This document shows positions 7,390 to 16,387 of a stretch of DNA of 64,000 bases, piece by piece. The stretch's first letter is position 1. Each line of letters opens with the position of its first letter. The DNA is from Streptococcus australis (GTDB lineage Bacteria > Bacillota > Bacilli > Lactobacillales > Streptococcaceae): positions 16,911-80,910 of the forward strand of contig NZ_JAHZQQ010000003.1 of assembly GCF_019930045.1 (NCBI RefSeq). The letters are read 5' to 3'. The position numbers were made by a program, and so were the translations under genes. Below the pieces are notes generated by a model. That model was not told where the DNA came from, ran no database searches, and worked only from the letters and a program-made list of their open reading frames with translations.

Positions 7390-8121
7390 ATGTTAGAAAT
7401 AAAAAACCTGACAGGAGGCTATGTCAATATCCCTGTCTTAAAAGATGTTAGTTTTGAGGTTGGTGATGGTCAATTAATTGGATTGATTGGCTTGAATGGA
7501 GCAGGGAAATCAACGACCATTAATGAAATAATTGGCCTATTGCGTCCCTATGCTGGCGAAATCCGGATCGACGGTTTGACTTTAGCTACTTCTCCAGGTG
7601 CTTATCGCCAAAAAATTGGTTATATTCCTGAAACACCGAGCCTTTATGAAGAGTTAACCCTGCGTGAGCATATTGAGACAGTGGCGATGGCCTATGACTT
7701 GGATCAGGAAGCAGTTTTTGCGCGTGTGACTCCTCTCTTGAAGCAATTCCGACTAGAGGAAAAATTGGATTGGTTTCCTGTCCATTTTTCTAAGGGGATG
7801 AAACAAAAGGTCATGATTATTTGTGCCTTTGCTGTTGATCCAAGTTTGTTTATTGTCGATGAGCCTTTCTTAGGTTTGGATCCAGTTGCGATCTCAGATT
7901 TAATTCAATTATTGAAGGTGGAAAAAGAGAAGGGGAAATCTATTTTAATGAGTACCCATGTGCTGGATTCTGCTGAAAAAATGTGTGATGCCTTTGTCAT
8001 CCTCCATAAGGGACAGGTCCGTGCTCAGGGGACTTTAGAGGATTTGCGGACAGAATTTGGAATGGCAGATGCAGATTTGAATGAGATTTACCTTGCACTA
8101 ACAAAAGAGGCTGACCGATGA
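7390..8121 (+). CDS. ecsA: ABC transporter ATP-binding protein EcsA/PptA
   Basis: A 243-residue ABC ATPase. Walker A GLNGAGKST is at about residues 33-41, the signature is a variant FSKGMKQKVM, and Walker B LFIVDEPFLGLD follows; the switch histidine is in STHVLD. Together with the following membrane protein it forms the Ecs/PptAB exporter, which in streptococci is known for release of small peptide pheromones and in Bacillus for effects on intramembrane proteolysis. The ribosome binding site is weak (AGAAAG). ATGA overlap with ecsB indicates coupling. Confidence 0.9.
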   Translation: MLEIKNLTGGYVNIPVLKDVSFEVGDGQLIGLIGLNGAGKSTTINEIIGLLRPYAGEIRIDGLTLATSPGAYRQKIGYIPETPSLYEELTLREHIETVAMAYDLDQEAVFARVTPLLKQFRLEEKLDWFPVHFSKGMKQKVMIICAFAVDPSLFIVDEPFLGLDPVAISDLIQLLKVEKEKGKSILMSTHVLDSAEKMCDAFVILHKGQVRAQGTLEDLRTEFGMADADLNEIYLALTKEADR

Positions 8122-9173
8122 TTGAAGTTTTACAAAAGAGGAAGACGACCTTTCGCAATCAGTGCTTAAAATATTCTCGCTATGTGTTTAATGATCACTT
8201 TGTCCTCTTTCTCCTGATTTTTCTAGGCTTTTTAGCGGTTCAGTACAGTCAATTTTTGCGCTCCCTACCAGAAGATAAGAGCCTTCTCCTCCTTGTACTT
8301 GTCCTTGCTCCTTTGCTCCTGCTTCCAATTGGTTCCATCGCAACCTATTTTGAGAAGCCAGACATGATTTTCCTTCTGGCAAAAGAAGAGCAATTGAAAG
8401 GCTATTTGAACCAACAGATCTTACGAGCGACTATTTTCTGGGGAATTGTACAAACCCTTGTGCTTGTTCTATTTGTCCCTTTGGCTTTGGCTTTAGGACT
8501 GTCTTTGATCATTGTAGTGGTTTATTTGGCTATTCTCTTCTTGTTGAAGGTTCTTGTTTTTCAAGGGAAGGGGAAAAGATTCTATAACCAGGCGGGTCTT
8601 GATTGGAAGCGAATCGTAGAGCTAGAAAACCAGAGAAAGCAAAGTATTCTAAGATTTTTCTCCCTTTTTACCACAGTAAAAGGAATGACCAACAGCGTGA
8701 AACGGCGGGCCTATTTAGACGGACTAACAAGCATGGTTCCAAAAGTCAGTTCCAAGACTTGGAACAACCTGTATCTCCGTTCTTATCTCAGAAATGGAGA
8801 TCTGTTTTCCATGAGTCTGCGTCTATTAGGACTATCAATTGCTGTCTTTGTCTTCATCCCGCAAACGCTAGTAGCAGTGGCCGTCGCGGGGCTCTTGAAT
8901 TATTTACTTGTTTTTCAATTGCTCGGACTCTACAAGGCCTTTGACTATCAGTATTTAACGCGACTCTTCCCTTTGGAAATCAGTGCTAAAACACGAGGGC
9001 TTCTTCAAACAGTTCAATCGGTGACCTTGTTTGTCGTTCTTGTCGAGGGAGGACTGGGATTACTGGTCTTTGAAGACAAACTTCTCGTCCTGGCCTTGCT
9101 AGCTTTCACAGGCTTTTTAGCCTATGGTTATGCACCTTTCAAGGTGAGACGATTAGTTGACGAAACGCTTTAA
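8118..9173 (+). CDS. ecsB: ABC transporter permease EcsB/PptB
   Basis: A 351-residue integral membrane protein with several long hydrophobic stretches, for example near residues 25-42, 55-75, 100-145 and 230-265. This matches EcsB, the membrane partner of EcsA. No enzymatic motif is expected. It is translationally coupled to ecsA and followed after 40 bases by ccrZ. The streptococcal order ecsA-ecsB-ccrZ-trmB is conserved in my knowledge of the genus. Confidence 0.88.
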   Translation: MIEVLQKRKTTFRNQCLKYSRYVFNDHFVLFLLIFLGFLAVQYSQFLRSLPEDKSLLLLVLVLAPLLLLPIGSIATYFEKPDMIFLLAKEEQLKGYLNQQILRATIFWGIVQTLVLVLFVPLALALGLSLIIVVVYLAILFLLKVLVFQGKGKRFYNQAGLDWKRIVELENQRKQSILRFFSLFTTVKGMTNSVKRRAYLDGLTSMVPKVSSKTWNNLYLRSYLRNGDLFSMSLRLLGLSIAVFVFIPQTLVAVAVAGLLNYLLVFQLLGLYKAFDYQYLTRLFPLEISAKTRGLLQTVQSVTLFVVLVEGGLGLLVFEDKLLVLALLAFTGFLAYGYAPFKVRRLVDETL

Positions 9174-9213
9174 AATTAGTAAAATAGATGGGAAACTTTT
9201 TACGGAGGAAGAG

Positions 9214-10008
9214 ATGGACTCGAACGAAAAAGAGCTAACGTTAACCCCAATTGCTGGTAAAAGCGGAAAAGCCTTTATGGGGACTTATCCGGATGGGGGG
9301 AAAGTATTTGTCAAAATGAATACGACTCCAATATTAGCAGGGTTAGCTAAAGAACAAATTGCTCCACAACTCTTATGGAGCCGACGCTTACCTGACGGAA
9401 ATGTGATGAGCGCACAAGAATGGTTAAATGGAGAAATTTTAACTCCAAATGGGATGGGGAAAAAGCAAGTGGTTCATATCCTGACTCGTTTGCACCGTTC
9501 ACGCCCCTTGATGACGCAATTGAGAAAGTTGGGCTACACAGCTGAGTCGCCATTGGATTTATTGAATTCTTTGAGCAGTCAGTTGCCAATCGCTTTGCGT
9601 CAAAACAATTATTTGCAATCTGTATTAAAGAGTTTACGACAGACTGTTCCAGCTTTTCGAGAAGATTATGCAACCATTGTTCACGGAGATGTCCGTCACA
9701 GTAACTGGATTGAAACGGATAGTGGATTTATCTACTTGGTAGATTGGGATTCTGTCCGCTTAACAGATCGGATGATGGATGTGGCTCATGTTTTAAGTCA
9801 CTACATTCCAGATTCTCAGTGGCAGGATTGGTTGGTCTATTACGGCTATAAGTACAATGAAACTGTATTTGGTAAATTGTACTGGTTTGGTCAATACTCT
9901 TTCCTTTGTCAGATTGTAAAATACTATGAAAACAATGATTTAGAGAATGTAAACCGGGAAATTTATGCCTTGCGTAATTTCCGGTCAAAATATGGGAAGG
10001 AAGCATGA
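9214..10008 (+). CDS. ccrZ: Cell-cycle regulator CcrZ, phosphotransferase family
   Basis: A 264-residue protein of the choline/aminoglycoside kinase fold. [13 protein letters not shown] (about residues 154-166) is the catalytic H-G-D-x4-N motif and [13 protein letters not shown] the metal-binding VDWD. In S. pneumoniae CcrZ sits at midcell with FtsZ and times DnaA-dependent replication; a later biochemical role as a ribose or nucleoside kinase has been proposed. The start is the ATG at 9214 with GGAGG five bases upstream; a TTG/ATG extension to 9157 would overlap ecsB and lacks a site. ATGA overlap with trmB. Confidence 0.93.
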   Translation: MDSNEKELTLTPIAGKSGKAFMGTYPDGGKVFVKMNTTPILAGLAKEQIAPQLLWSRRLPDGNVMSAQEWLNGEILTPNGMGKKQVVHILTRLHRSRPLMTQLRKLGYTAESPLDLLNSLSSQLPIALRQNNYLQSVLKSLRQTVPAFREDYATIVHGDVRHSNWIETDSGFIYLVDWDSVRLTDRMMDVAHVLSHYIPDSQWQDWLVYYGYKYNETVFGKLYWFGQYSFLCQIVKYYENNDLENVNREIYALRNFRSKYGKEA

Positions 10009-10640
10009 GAGTTAGAAACCGTAAAGGTGCAACCGAATTATTAGAAGCCAATCCGCAATATGTCATTCTGAAGCCAGAAGAAGCCAAAGGGAAGTGGCAT
10101 GAGATTTTTGGAAATGACCATCCTATTCATATTGAAGTGGGGAGCGGTAAAGGTGCCTTTATCACTGGAATGGCCAAACAAAATCCAGACATTAACTATA
10201 TCGGGATTGATATTCAAAAATCAGTATTAAGTTACGCTTTGGATAAGGTGTTGGAAGCTGACGTTCCCAATATCAAGTTGCTTTGGGTGGACGGAGATAG
10301 CTTGACTAATTACTTTGAAGACGGTGAGATTGATCAATTGTATCTCAATTTTTCAGATCCTTGGCCGAAGAAACGCCATGAAAAACGTCGTCTAACCTAC
10401 AAGAGTTTCTTAGATACCTTCAAACAGATTTTGCCAGAACATGGTGAGATTCATTTCAAGACGGACAATCGAGGACTCTTTGAATACAGTTTGGTGAGTT
10501 TTTCTCAGTATGGAATGACCTTGAAGGGTGTCTGGCTAGATCTTCATGCTAGTGATTTTGAGGGAAATGTCATGACCGAATATGAAAAGAAATTCTCAAG
10601 TAAGGGTCAGGTCATTTATCGGGTTGAAGCACAATTTTAA
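10005..10640 (+). CDS. trmB: tRNA (guanine-N7-)-methyltransferase TrmB
   Basis: A 211-residue SAM-dependent enzyme that makes m7G46 in tRNA. The SAM-binding motif [14 protein letters not shown] is near residues 45-58 and the family signature [15 protein letters not shown] near 120-134; [13 protein letters not shown] is the C-terminal substrate motif. Length is typical. It overlaps ccrZ by four bases and ends in a terminator. Confidence 0.96.
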   Translation: MRVRNRKGATELLEANPQYVILKPEEAKGKWHEIFGNDHPIHIEVGSGKGAFITGMAKQNPDINYIGIDIQKSVLSYALDKVLEADVPNIKLLWVDGDSLTNYFEDGEIDQLYLNFSDPWPKKRHEKRRLTYKSFLDTFKQILPEHGEIHFKTDNRGLFEYSLVSFSQYGMTLKGVWLDLHASDFEGNVMTEYEKKFSSKGQVIYRVEAQF

Positions 10641-10657
10641 AGTCTAGTTAAGGATCG

Positions 10658-10686
10658 ACGTCTCCTGAAAAGGAGGCGTTTTTCTT
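10658..10686 (+). terminator. Terminator of the ecsAB-ccrZ-trmB operon
   Basis: ACGTCTCCT and AGGAGGCGT pair around GAAA, followed by TTTTCTTTT. Confidence 0.85.
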
Positions 10687-10723
10687 TTGGATGGTAGCCG
10701 TATGAATGAGGAAGGCGAAATTC

Positions 10724-10752
10724 TTGCATTTCGACGGAACTTGTGCTAGAAT
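10724..10752 (+). promoter_or_regulatory. Promoter of the rimP-nusA-infB operon
   Basis: TTGCAT (10724-10729), 17 bases, TAGAAT (10747-10752) with TGC just before it, so the -10 is also of the extended type. Confidence 0.7.
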
Positions 10753-10773
10753 ATTTAAAACGAATAGAAAAGG

Positions 10774-10799
10774 AGAGGCGAAGACATATCTTCGCCTCT
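10774..10799 (+). promoter_or_regulatory. Leader hairpin of the rimP operon
   Basis: AGAGGCGAAGA and TCTTCGCCTCT form a perfect 11-pair stem with a CATA loop, about 15 bases after the predicted transcription start. It is followed by TTGTCT rather than a T run, so a pause or attenuation site is more likely than a full terminator. Confidence 0.6.
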
Positions 10800-10822
10800 T
10801 GTCTGTGAGGAGGTGTTGTCCT

Positions 10823-11293
10823 ATCGCAACAATTGTTGAATTAGTAACAGAAATTCTTCAACCAGCCATCCAAGCTCCATTTGAATTGGTGGATGTGGAA
10901 TATGGAAAGATGGGAGGAGATTATGTTCTAAGTATCTTTGTTGATAAGCCAGGTGGTATTACCCTGAATGATACAGCCGATTTAACAGAAGTGATTAGTC
11001 CTCTGTTGGATCAGATTCACCCAGATCCATTCCCAGAACAGTACTTCCTAGAAGTGACGAGTCCTGGTTTGGAGCGTCCCTTAAAAACCAAAGATGCAGT
11101 GGAAAAAGCTCTGGGTCAATATATCCATGTCAGCTTGTACAAGGCAGTTGACAAACAAAAGGTCATTGAAGGAACACTCCTTAAGTTCGAAGATGATCAA
11201 TTGACCATGGAATACATGGACAAAACCAGAAAGAAAACCATTGAAATCCCCTATAGTCTTGTCTCAAAAGCAAGACTAGCTGTCAAATTATAG
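10823..11293 (+). CDS. rimP: Ribosome maturation factor RimP
   Basis: About 156 residues, needed for 30S subunit assembly. The N-terminal alpha-beta region contains [27 protein letters not shown], and [23 protein letters not shown] and the C-terminal SH3-like part follow the family closely. The start codon is unusual: the homologous beginning IATIVELV falls at ATC (10823), nine bases after AGGAGG (10808-10813). No ATG, GTG or TTG is in frame between that site and the conserved region; the only in-frame alternative is GTG at 10805, which lies before the site. First gene of the nusA-infB operon. Confidence 0.88.
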   Translation: MATIVELVTEILQPAIQAPFELVDVEYGKMGGDYVLSIFVDKPGGITLNDTADLTEVISPLLDQIHPDPFPEQYFLEVTSPGLERPLKTKDAVEKALGQYIHVSLYKAVDKQKVIEGTLLKFEDDQLTMEYMDKTRKKTIEIPYSLVSKARLAVKL

Positions 11294-11309
11294 CAGAAAA
11301 GAAAGGAAG

Positions 11310-11329
11310 GCTCTTAGTAGCCTAAGAGC
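11310..11329 (+). promoter_or_regulatory. Hairpin between the nusA ribosome binding site and start codon
   Basis: GCTCTTAG and CTAAGAGC form a perfect eight-pair stem with a TAGC loop. The purine-rich AAAGGAAGG lies immediately before it, and the ATG follows it after nine bases. Folding out the hairpin brings the two to normal distance. Confidence 0.6.
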
Positions 11330-11338
11330 AAGAAAAGA

Positions 11339-12484
11339 ATGAGTAAAGAAATGCTAGATGCTTTTCGCATCTTGGAAGAAGACAAAGGAATCAAAAAAGA
11401 AGATATCATTGAAGCAGTCACAGAATCATTGCGTTCGGCTTATCGGAGACGGTATGGTCAAGCAGAGAGTGCTGCTATCGAATTTAATGAAAAGACTGGT
11501 GATTTCCGCGTTTATACCGTTCGTGAAGTAGTGGATGAAGTATTTGATAGCCGCTTAGAAATTAGCTTGAAAGATGCTCTTGCGATTAGCTCTGCCTATG
11601 AATTGGGAGACAAAATCAAATTTGAAGAAGCACCTGCTGAGTTTGGTCGTGTCGCAGCCCAATCTGCCAAACAAACTATCATGGAAAAAATGCGCAAGCA
11701 AACTCGTGCGATTACCTACAACACTTATAAAGAACATGAAAATGAAATTATGAGTGGAACGGTTGAGCGTTTTGATAATCGCTTTATCTATGTAAATTTA
11801 GGATCTATCGAAGCTCAATTGTCTAAACAAGACCAAATCCCGGGTGAAGTCTTCCAATCTCATGATCGCATCGAAGTCTTTGTCTACAAAGTAGAAGACA
11901 ATCCTCGTGGGGTCAACGTTTTCGTAAGTCGTAGCCATCCAGAAATGATCAAACGTTTGATGGAACAAGAAATTCCTGAAGTCTATGATGGAACAGTTGA
12001 AATCATGAGCGTGGCACGTGAAGCTGGAGACCGGACCAAGGTGGCTGTTCGTAGCCATAATCCAAACGTAGATGCGATTGGAACCATCGTTGGTCGTGGT
12101 GGATCGAACATCAAAAAGATTACTAGCAAGTTCCACCCAGCTCGTTATGATCAGAAATTGGATCGTATGGTCCCAACAGAAGAAAATATTGATGTCATTG
12201 AGTGGGTACCAGATCCAGCAGAATTTATCTACAATGCCATTGCGCCTGCCGAGGTCGATCAAGTCATCTTTGATGAAGAAGACAGCAAGCATGCTCTTGT
12301 GGTAGTACCAGATAGCAAGCTATCTCTTGCGATCGGTCGTCGTGGTCAAAATGTGCGCTTGGCGGCTCACTTAACTGGCTACCGGATTGATATCAAATCA
12401 GCTAGTGAGTACGAAGAAATGGAAGCAAGTCAAGAACCTTCTTTTGAAGAAGTAGAAAGTGATTTGAATTCTGTAGACGAATAG
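11339..12484 (+). CDS. nusA: Transcription termination/antitermination factor NusA
   Basis: A 381-residue RNA polymerase-associated factor that promotes pausing, intrinsic termination and antitermination. Domain order: N-terminal polymerase-binding domain (about 1-125), S1 domain (about 130-200, FDNRFIYVNLGSIEAQL), KH1 (about 225-280, with GTIVGRGGSNIKKI) and KH2 (about 295-350, LAIGRRGQNVRLA). An acidic tail follows. The Gram-positive form lacks the acidic repeats of E. coli, as here. The start ATG has no adjacent site but an upstream AAGGAAGG separated by a hairpin. Confidence 0.96.
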   Translation: MSKEMLDAFRILEEDKGIKKEDIIEAVTESLRSAYRRRYGQAESAAIEFNEKTGDFRVYTVREVVDEVFDSRLEISLKDALAISSAYELGDKIKFEEAPAEFGRVAAQSAKQTIMEKMRKQTRAITYNTYKEHENEIMSGTVERFDNRFIYVNLGSIEAQLSKQDQIPGEVFQSHDRIEVFVYKVEDNPRGVNVFVSRSHPEMIKRLMEQEIPEVYDGTVEIMSVAREAGDRTKVAVRSHNPNVDAIGTIVGRGGSNIKKITSKFHPARYDQKLDRMVPTEENIDVIEWVPDPAEFIYNAIAPAEVDQVIFDEEDSKHALVVVPDSKLSLAIGRRGQNVRLAAHLTGYRIDIKSASEYEEMEASQEPSFEEVESDLNSVDE

Positions 12485-12494
12485 GGAGGGAATC

Positions 12495-12791
12495 ATGGTA
12501 AAGACAAGAAAAATCCCTTTACGCAAGTCTGTCGTTTCAAATGAGGTCATCGATAAACGAGATCTCTTGCGAATCGTAAAAAATAAAGAAGGTCAAGTTT
12601 TTATCGATCCAACTGGGAAAGCAAATGGTCGTGGTGCTTATATCAAACTCGATAACGAGGAAGCACTTCAAGCCAAGAAGAAGAAAGTCTTGAATCGCAG
12701 CTTTAGCATGGAAGTGGATGAAGCTTTCTACGACGAATTGATTGCTTATGTGGATCACAAGGTGAAAAGAAGAGAGTTAGGCCTTGAATAA
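12495..12791 (+). CDS. rnpM: RNase P modulator RnpM (YlxR)
   Basis: A 98-residue YlxR protein. In Bacillus it binds RNase P RNA and modulates its activity. The sequence has KIPLRKSVVSNEVIDKRDLLRIV and the conserved GRGAYIKLDNE surface; the usual CxxC-like start is replaced by LRKSVVS. It follows nusA after ten bases with a GGGAGGG site and overlaps ylxQ by eight bases, the standard nusA-infB operon position. Confidence 0.9.
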   Translation: MVKTRKIPLRKSVVSNEVIDKRDLLRIVKNKEGQVFIDPTGKANGRGAYIKLDNEEALQAKKKKVLNRSFSMEVDEAFYDELIAYVDHKVKRRELGLE

Positions 12792-13083
12792 TCAAAAAGT
12801 CAGTAATTTATTGGGATTGGCTCAGCGAGCAGGGAAAATCATCTCTGGAGAAGAGTTGGTCATCAAGTCTGTTCAAGAAGGAAAGGCTCGTTTGGTCTTT
12901 CTAGCAGATGATGCAGCTCCCAATCTTACCAAAAAAATCACAGATAAATGCCACTATTATGGCGTTCCGGTATTAACCGTGTTTTCAACACTAGAATTAA
13001 GTACTGCCATTGGTCGCTCACGAAAGGTAGCGGCCGTGACAGATGCTGGATTTTCAAAGAAAATGAGGTCTCTTATGGAATAG
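12784..13083 (+). CDS. L7Ae-family ribosomal protein YlxQ
   Basis: A 99-residue L7Ae/L30e-fold RNA-binding protein. [19 protein letters not shown] and [16 protein letters not shown] are hallmarks of YlxQ; it likely binds a kink-turn RNA, but its role is not settled. The start is TTG at 12784, inside the end of rnpM, preceded by AGAAGAGAG; overlapping reading suggests coupling. Followed by infB. Confidence 0.88.
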   Translation: MNNQKVSNLLGLAQRAGKIISGEELVIKSVQEGKARLVFLADDAAPNLTKKITDKCHYYGVPVLTVFSTLELSTAIGRSRKVAAVTDAGFSKKMRSLME

Positions 13084-13099
13084 AAGAGGAGGACAGCAA

Positions 13100-15820
13100 T
13101 TGTCTAAGAGAAGATTGTATGAGATTGCCAAAGAACTAGGCAAGGAAAGTAAAGAAGTCGTCACACGGGCCAAAGAATTAGGGTTGGAGGTAAAGAGTCA
13201 CGCTTCTAGTATCGAAGGTGAAGCGGTTGAGCGTTTGGTCAATAGTTTTGCATCAAAGACGCCTCAAACTCCTAAAGTGACGGAAGAAAAACAAGTAAAA
13301 GTTGCACCGGTTGCAAAAGAACCTGTTGCAAACCAACCAGAAAAGAAAACGGAAACAGCGGCAGCACCTGTTGTGAAGCCGAAGAGTCGTAATTTCAAGG
13401 CGGAACGCGAAGCCCGTGCAAAAGAGCAGGCGGAACGTCGTCAACAACAAGGAAATCGACCTAAGAAACAACAAAACGACCGTCGGGATGGGGATCGTTT
13501 CCAAAATCGTAATGAGCGAAAAAATCAAGGAAATGACCGCCGCAACCAAGGGAATGATCGTCGCCGTGACCAATCTGGTAACGGTCAAGGACGTCCAAAT
13601 CCTGTAAATGGCGCTCCGAAGATTGATTTCAAAGCCCGTGCTGCAGCATTAAAGGCAGAGCAAAATGCGGAATATGCACGTGGTAGTGAAGAACGCTACA
13701 AGCAAAACCAGGCAGCCAAGGTAGAGCAAGAACGTCAACAACGTCGTAAGCGCGAAGAGGCAGTTGCGACTGAAGTTGTCGCTCCACAACCAAAGGTAGA
13801 AGCAGCGAAGGCAACTCCGGTAGCGGCTCCAAGTCCTGCAGCAGTTGATACACGTCGGAAAAAGCAAGCTAGACCAGACAAAAAACGTGAAGATTTTGAT
13901 CGCGAAGAAGATGGTCCAAGAAAACAACAAAAGAATCGAAGTAGTCAAAACCAAGTGAGAAATCAAAGAAATAGTAACTGGAACAACAAAAAGAATAAAA
14001 AAGGAAAGAAAAACCGCAATGAAGCTCCAAAACCAGTAACAGAGCGTAAATTCCATGAGTTGCCAAGTGAACTTGAGTACACAGATGGAATGACGGTTGC
14101 GGAAATCGCAAAACGGATTAAGCGTGAGCCTGCGGAAATCGTTAAGAAACTCTTCATGATGGGAGTGATGGCGACACAAAACCAATCCTTGGATGGCGAT
14201 ACCATTGAACTTCTGTTAGTGGATTATGGAATTGAAGCCAAGAAAAAGGTTGAAGTGGACAATGCGGATATCGAACGCTTCTTCGTCGAAGATGGCTATT
14301 TGAATCCAGATGAATTGGTAGAGCGTCCACCAGTTGTCACCATCATGGGACACGTTGACCACGGGAAGACAACCCTTTTGGATACCCTTCGTAATTCACG
14401 TGTAGCAACAGGTGAAGCGGGAGGGATTACCCAGCATATCGGGGCTTATCAAATCGTAGAAAATGGCAAGAAGATTACCTTCTTGGATACACCTGGACAC
14501 GCGGCCTTTACTTCTATGCGGGCGCGTGGTGCATCTGTTACGGATATTACCATCTTGGTCGTAGCGGCAGATGATGGAGTTATGCCTCAGACTATCGAAG
14601 CTATTAACCACTCAAAAGCGGCTAATGTTCCAATCATTGTGGCTATTAACAAGATTGATAAACCAGGTGCCAACCCAGAACGTGTCATCGGTGAATTGGC
14701 AGAGCATGGAGTTATGTCAACTGCCTGGGGTGGAGATTCTGAGTTTGTAGAAATCTCTGCCAAGTTCAACCAAAATATCGATGAGCTCTTGGAAACGGTC
14801 CTTCTTGTGGCTGAAATCCAAGAACTTAAAGCAGATCCAACTGTTCGTGCCATTGGTACTGTTATCGAAGCGCGCTTGGATAAAGGAAAAGGTGCGGTCG
14901 CAACCCTTCTGGTTCAACAAGGTACCTTGAACGTTCAAGACCCAATCGTTGTTGGAAATACCTTTGGACGTGTCCGTGCCATGACCAATGACCTTGGCCG
15001 TCGTGTGAAAGTAGCTGGACCATCTACTCCAGTTTCTATCACTGGTTTGAACGAAGCGCCAATGGCGGGTGACCACTTTGCGGTTTATGAAGATGAAAAA
15101 TCTGCGCGTGCAGCCGGTGAAGAACGTGCCAAACGTGCGCTGATGAAACAACGTCAAGCAACCAACCGTGTCAGCCTTGAAAATCTCTTTGATACCTTGA
15201 AGGCTGGAGAAGTGAAATCCGTTAATGTCATCATCAAGGCCGATGTACAAGGTTCGGTTGAAGCCCTTGCTGCTTCCCTTCAAAAGATTGAAGTGGAAGG
15301 TGTGAAAGTGACCATCGTTCACTCAGCAGTTGGTGCCATCAATGAATCAGACGTTACCCTCGCAGAAGCTTCAAACGCCTTCATCATTGGATTTAACGTC
15401 CGCCCTACGCCTCAAGCGCGTCAGCAAGCAGAAGCTGATGAGGTAGAAATCCGTCTTCACTCAATCATCTACAAAGTGATTGAAGAAATGGAAGATGCCA
15501 TGAAGGGAATGTTGGATCCTGAGTTCGAAGAGAAAGTCATCGGGGAAGCAGTCATTCGTGAAACCTTTAAAGTCTCTAAAGTGGGTACTATCGGTGGATT
15601 TATGGTCCTCAGTGGTAAGGTCACTCGTGACTCCAAAGTTCGTGTCATTCGTGACGGTGTCGTCATTTATGATGGAGCTCTTGCTAGCTTGAAACATTAT
15701 AAAGATGATGTCAAAGAAGTGACCAACGGTCGAGAAGGTGGATTGATGATCGAAGGCTACAATGATATCAAGACTGATGATACCATCGAAGCTTACATCA
15801 TGGAAGAAATTAAAAAATAA
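13100..15820 (+). CDS. infB: Translation initiation factor IF-2
   Basis: A 906-residue GTPase that brings fMet-tRNA to the 30S subunit. Residues 1-50 form the IF2N domain. About 55-310 is a low-complexity basic linker with repeated Arg/Asn/Gln/Asp tracts (for example RNQGNDRR repeats). A second IF2N-like segment precedes the G domain, whose motifs are GHVDHGKT (about 417-424), DTPGH and NKID. Beta-barrel and C-terminal fMet-tRNA binding domains follow. It starts with TTG after GAGGAGGA at the usual distance. Fifth gene of the rimP operon. Confidence 0.96.
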   Translation: MSKRRLYEIAKELGKESKEVVTRAKELGLEVKSHASSIEGEAVERLVNSFASKTPQTPKVTEEKQVKVAPVAKEPVANQPEKKTETAAAPVVKPKSRNFKAEREARAKEQAERRQQQGNRPKKQQNDRRDGDRFQNRNERKNQGNDRRNQGNDRRRDQSGNGQGRPNPVNGAPKIDFKARAAALKAEQNAEYARGSEERYKQNQAAKVEQERQQRRKREEAVATEVVAPQPKVEAAKATPVAAPSPAAVDTRRKKQARPDKKREDFDREEDGPRKQQKNRSSQNQVRNQRNSNWNNKKNKKGKKNRNEAPKPVTERKFHELPSELEYTDGMTVAEIAKRIKREPAEIVKKLFMMGVMATQNQSLDGDTIELLLVDYGIEAKKKVEVDNADIERFFVEDGYLNPDELVERPPVVTIMGHVDHGKTTLLDTLRNSRVATGEAGGITQHIGAYQIVENGKKITFLDTPGHAAFTSMRARGASVTDITILVVAADDGVMPQTIEAINHSKAANVPIIVAINKIDKPGANPERVIGELAEHGVMSTAWGGDSEFVEISAKFNQNIDELLETVLLVAEIQELKADPTVRAIGTVIEARLDKGKGAVATLLVQQGTLNVQDPIVVGNTFGRVRAMTNDLGRRVKVAGPSTPVSITGLNEAPMAGDHFAVYEDEKSARAAGEERAKRALMKQRQATNRVSLENLFDTLKAGEVKSVNVIIKADVQGSVEALAASLQKIEVEGVKVTIVHSAVGAINESDVTLAEASNAFIIGFNVRPTPQARQQAEADEVEIRLHSIIYKVIEEMEDAMKGMLDPEFEEKVIGEAVIRETFKVSKVGTIGGFMVLSGKVTRDSKVRVIRDGVVIYDGALASLKHYKDDVKEVTNGREGGLMIEGYNDIKTDDTIEAYIMEEIKK

Positions 15821-15826
15821 ACTGTT

Positions 15827-15868
15827 AACTAGGAAGGAAGAGAGGAAATCTCCCATTTCCTAGTTTTT
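15827..15868 (+). terminator. Terminator-like hairpin between infB and rbfA
   Basis: AACTAGGAA (15827-15835) pairs with TTCCTAGTT (15857-15865), with an inner GAGA/TCTC pair and a short T run. rbfA follows without an obvious new promoter, so this may be a partial terminator that lowers rbfA relative to infB. Confidence 0.65.
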
Positions 15869-15893
15869 AAAGACAGAGCAGAAAGGAGTTCCT

Positions 15894-16244
15894 ATGGCAA
15901 GTCATTTTCGGACAGACCGAGTCGGTATGGAAATCAAGCGGGAAGTTAACGAAATTTTGCAAAAGAAAGTTCGTGATCCGCGTGTCCAAGGCGTCACCAT
16001 TACGGATGTTCAAATGCTAGGCGATTTGTCGATGGCCAAGGTTTACTATTCGATTATGAGTAATCTGGCTTCAGATAATCAAAAGGCTCAGACAGGGCTG
16101 GAAAAAGCAACAGGAACCATCAAGCGCGAATTAGGTCGGAATTTAAAATTGTACAAAATTCCAGATTTAACCTTTGTCAAAGATGAATCCATTGAATATG
16201 GAAACAAGATTGACCAAATGTTACGCGATCTTGATAAAAAATAA
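15894..16244 (+). CDS. rbfA: Ribosome-binding factor A
   Basis: A 116-residue KH-like protein that binds the 30S subunit during late 16S maturation and cold adaptation. [24 protein letters not shown] and [20 protein letters not shown] match the family through its full length. AAAGGAG lies seven bases from the ATG. Last gene of the rimP-nusA-infB group, followed by a strong terminator. Confidence 0.95.
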   Translation: MASHFRTDRVGMEIKREVNEILQKKVRDPRVQGVTITDVQMLGDLSMAKVYYSIMSNLASDNQKAQTGLEKATGTIKRELGRNLKLYKIPDLTFVKDESIEYGNKIDQMLRDLDKK

Positions 16245-16250
16245 TGAACA

Positions 16251-16284
16251 AAACGATAGATTCTGTAGAGTCTATCGTTTTTTT
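16251..16284 (+). terminator. Terminator of the rimP-rbfA operon
   Basis: ACGATAGA and TCTATCGT pair around a ten-base loop, followed by seven T. Confidence 0.85.
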
Positions 16285-16316
16285 ATGGCAAAATTCAGAA
16301 GAAATTTCAAAAAAAC

Positions 16317-16345
16317 TTGTGCCGAAGGGGTGGATGTTTTAAAAT
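16317..16345 (+). promoter_or_regulatory. Promoter of the Na/Pi symporter gene
   Basis: TTGTGC (16317-16322), 17 bases, TAAAAT (16340-16345). Confidence 0.6.
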
Positions 16346-16387
16346 AGAGTGAGTAAACTTTTATCGAATGATGATGGAGGAAAAGGA

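Noticed and set aside
10706..10822. In-frame N-terminal extension of rimP by up to 39 residues
   Set aside because: It begins before the predicted operon promoter and runs through the leader hairpin; the encoded residues have no resemblance to RimP.
13420..13600. Tandem DNA repeats in infB as a possible phase-variable tract
   Set aside because: The repeats are short, imperfect and codon-based in a linker that is low-complexity in most IF-2 proteins.
13253..14205. Several minus-strand frames opposite infB
   Set aside because: They arise from the low-complexity Arg/Lys/Gln linker of IF-2 read backwards, giving Phe/Leu-rich nonsense.
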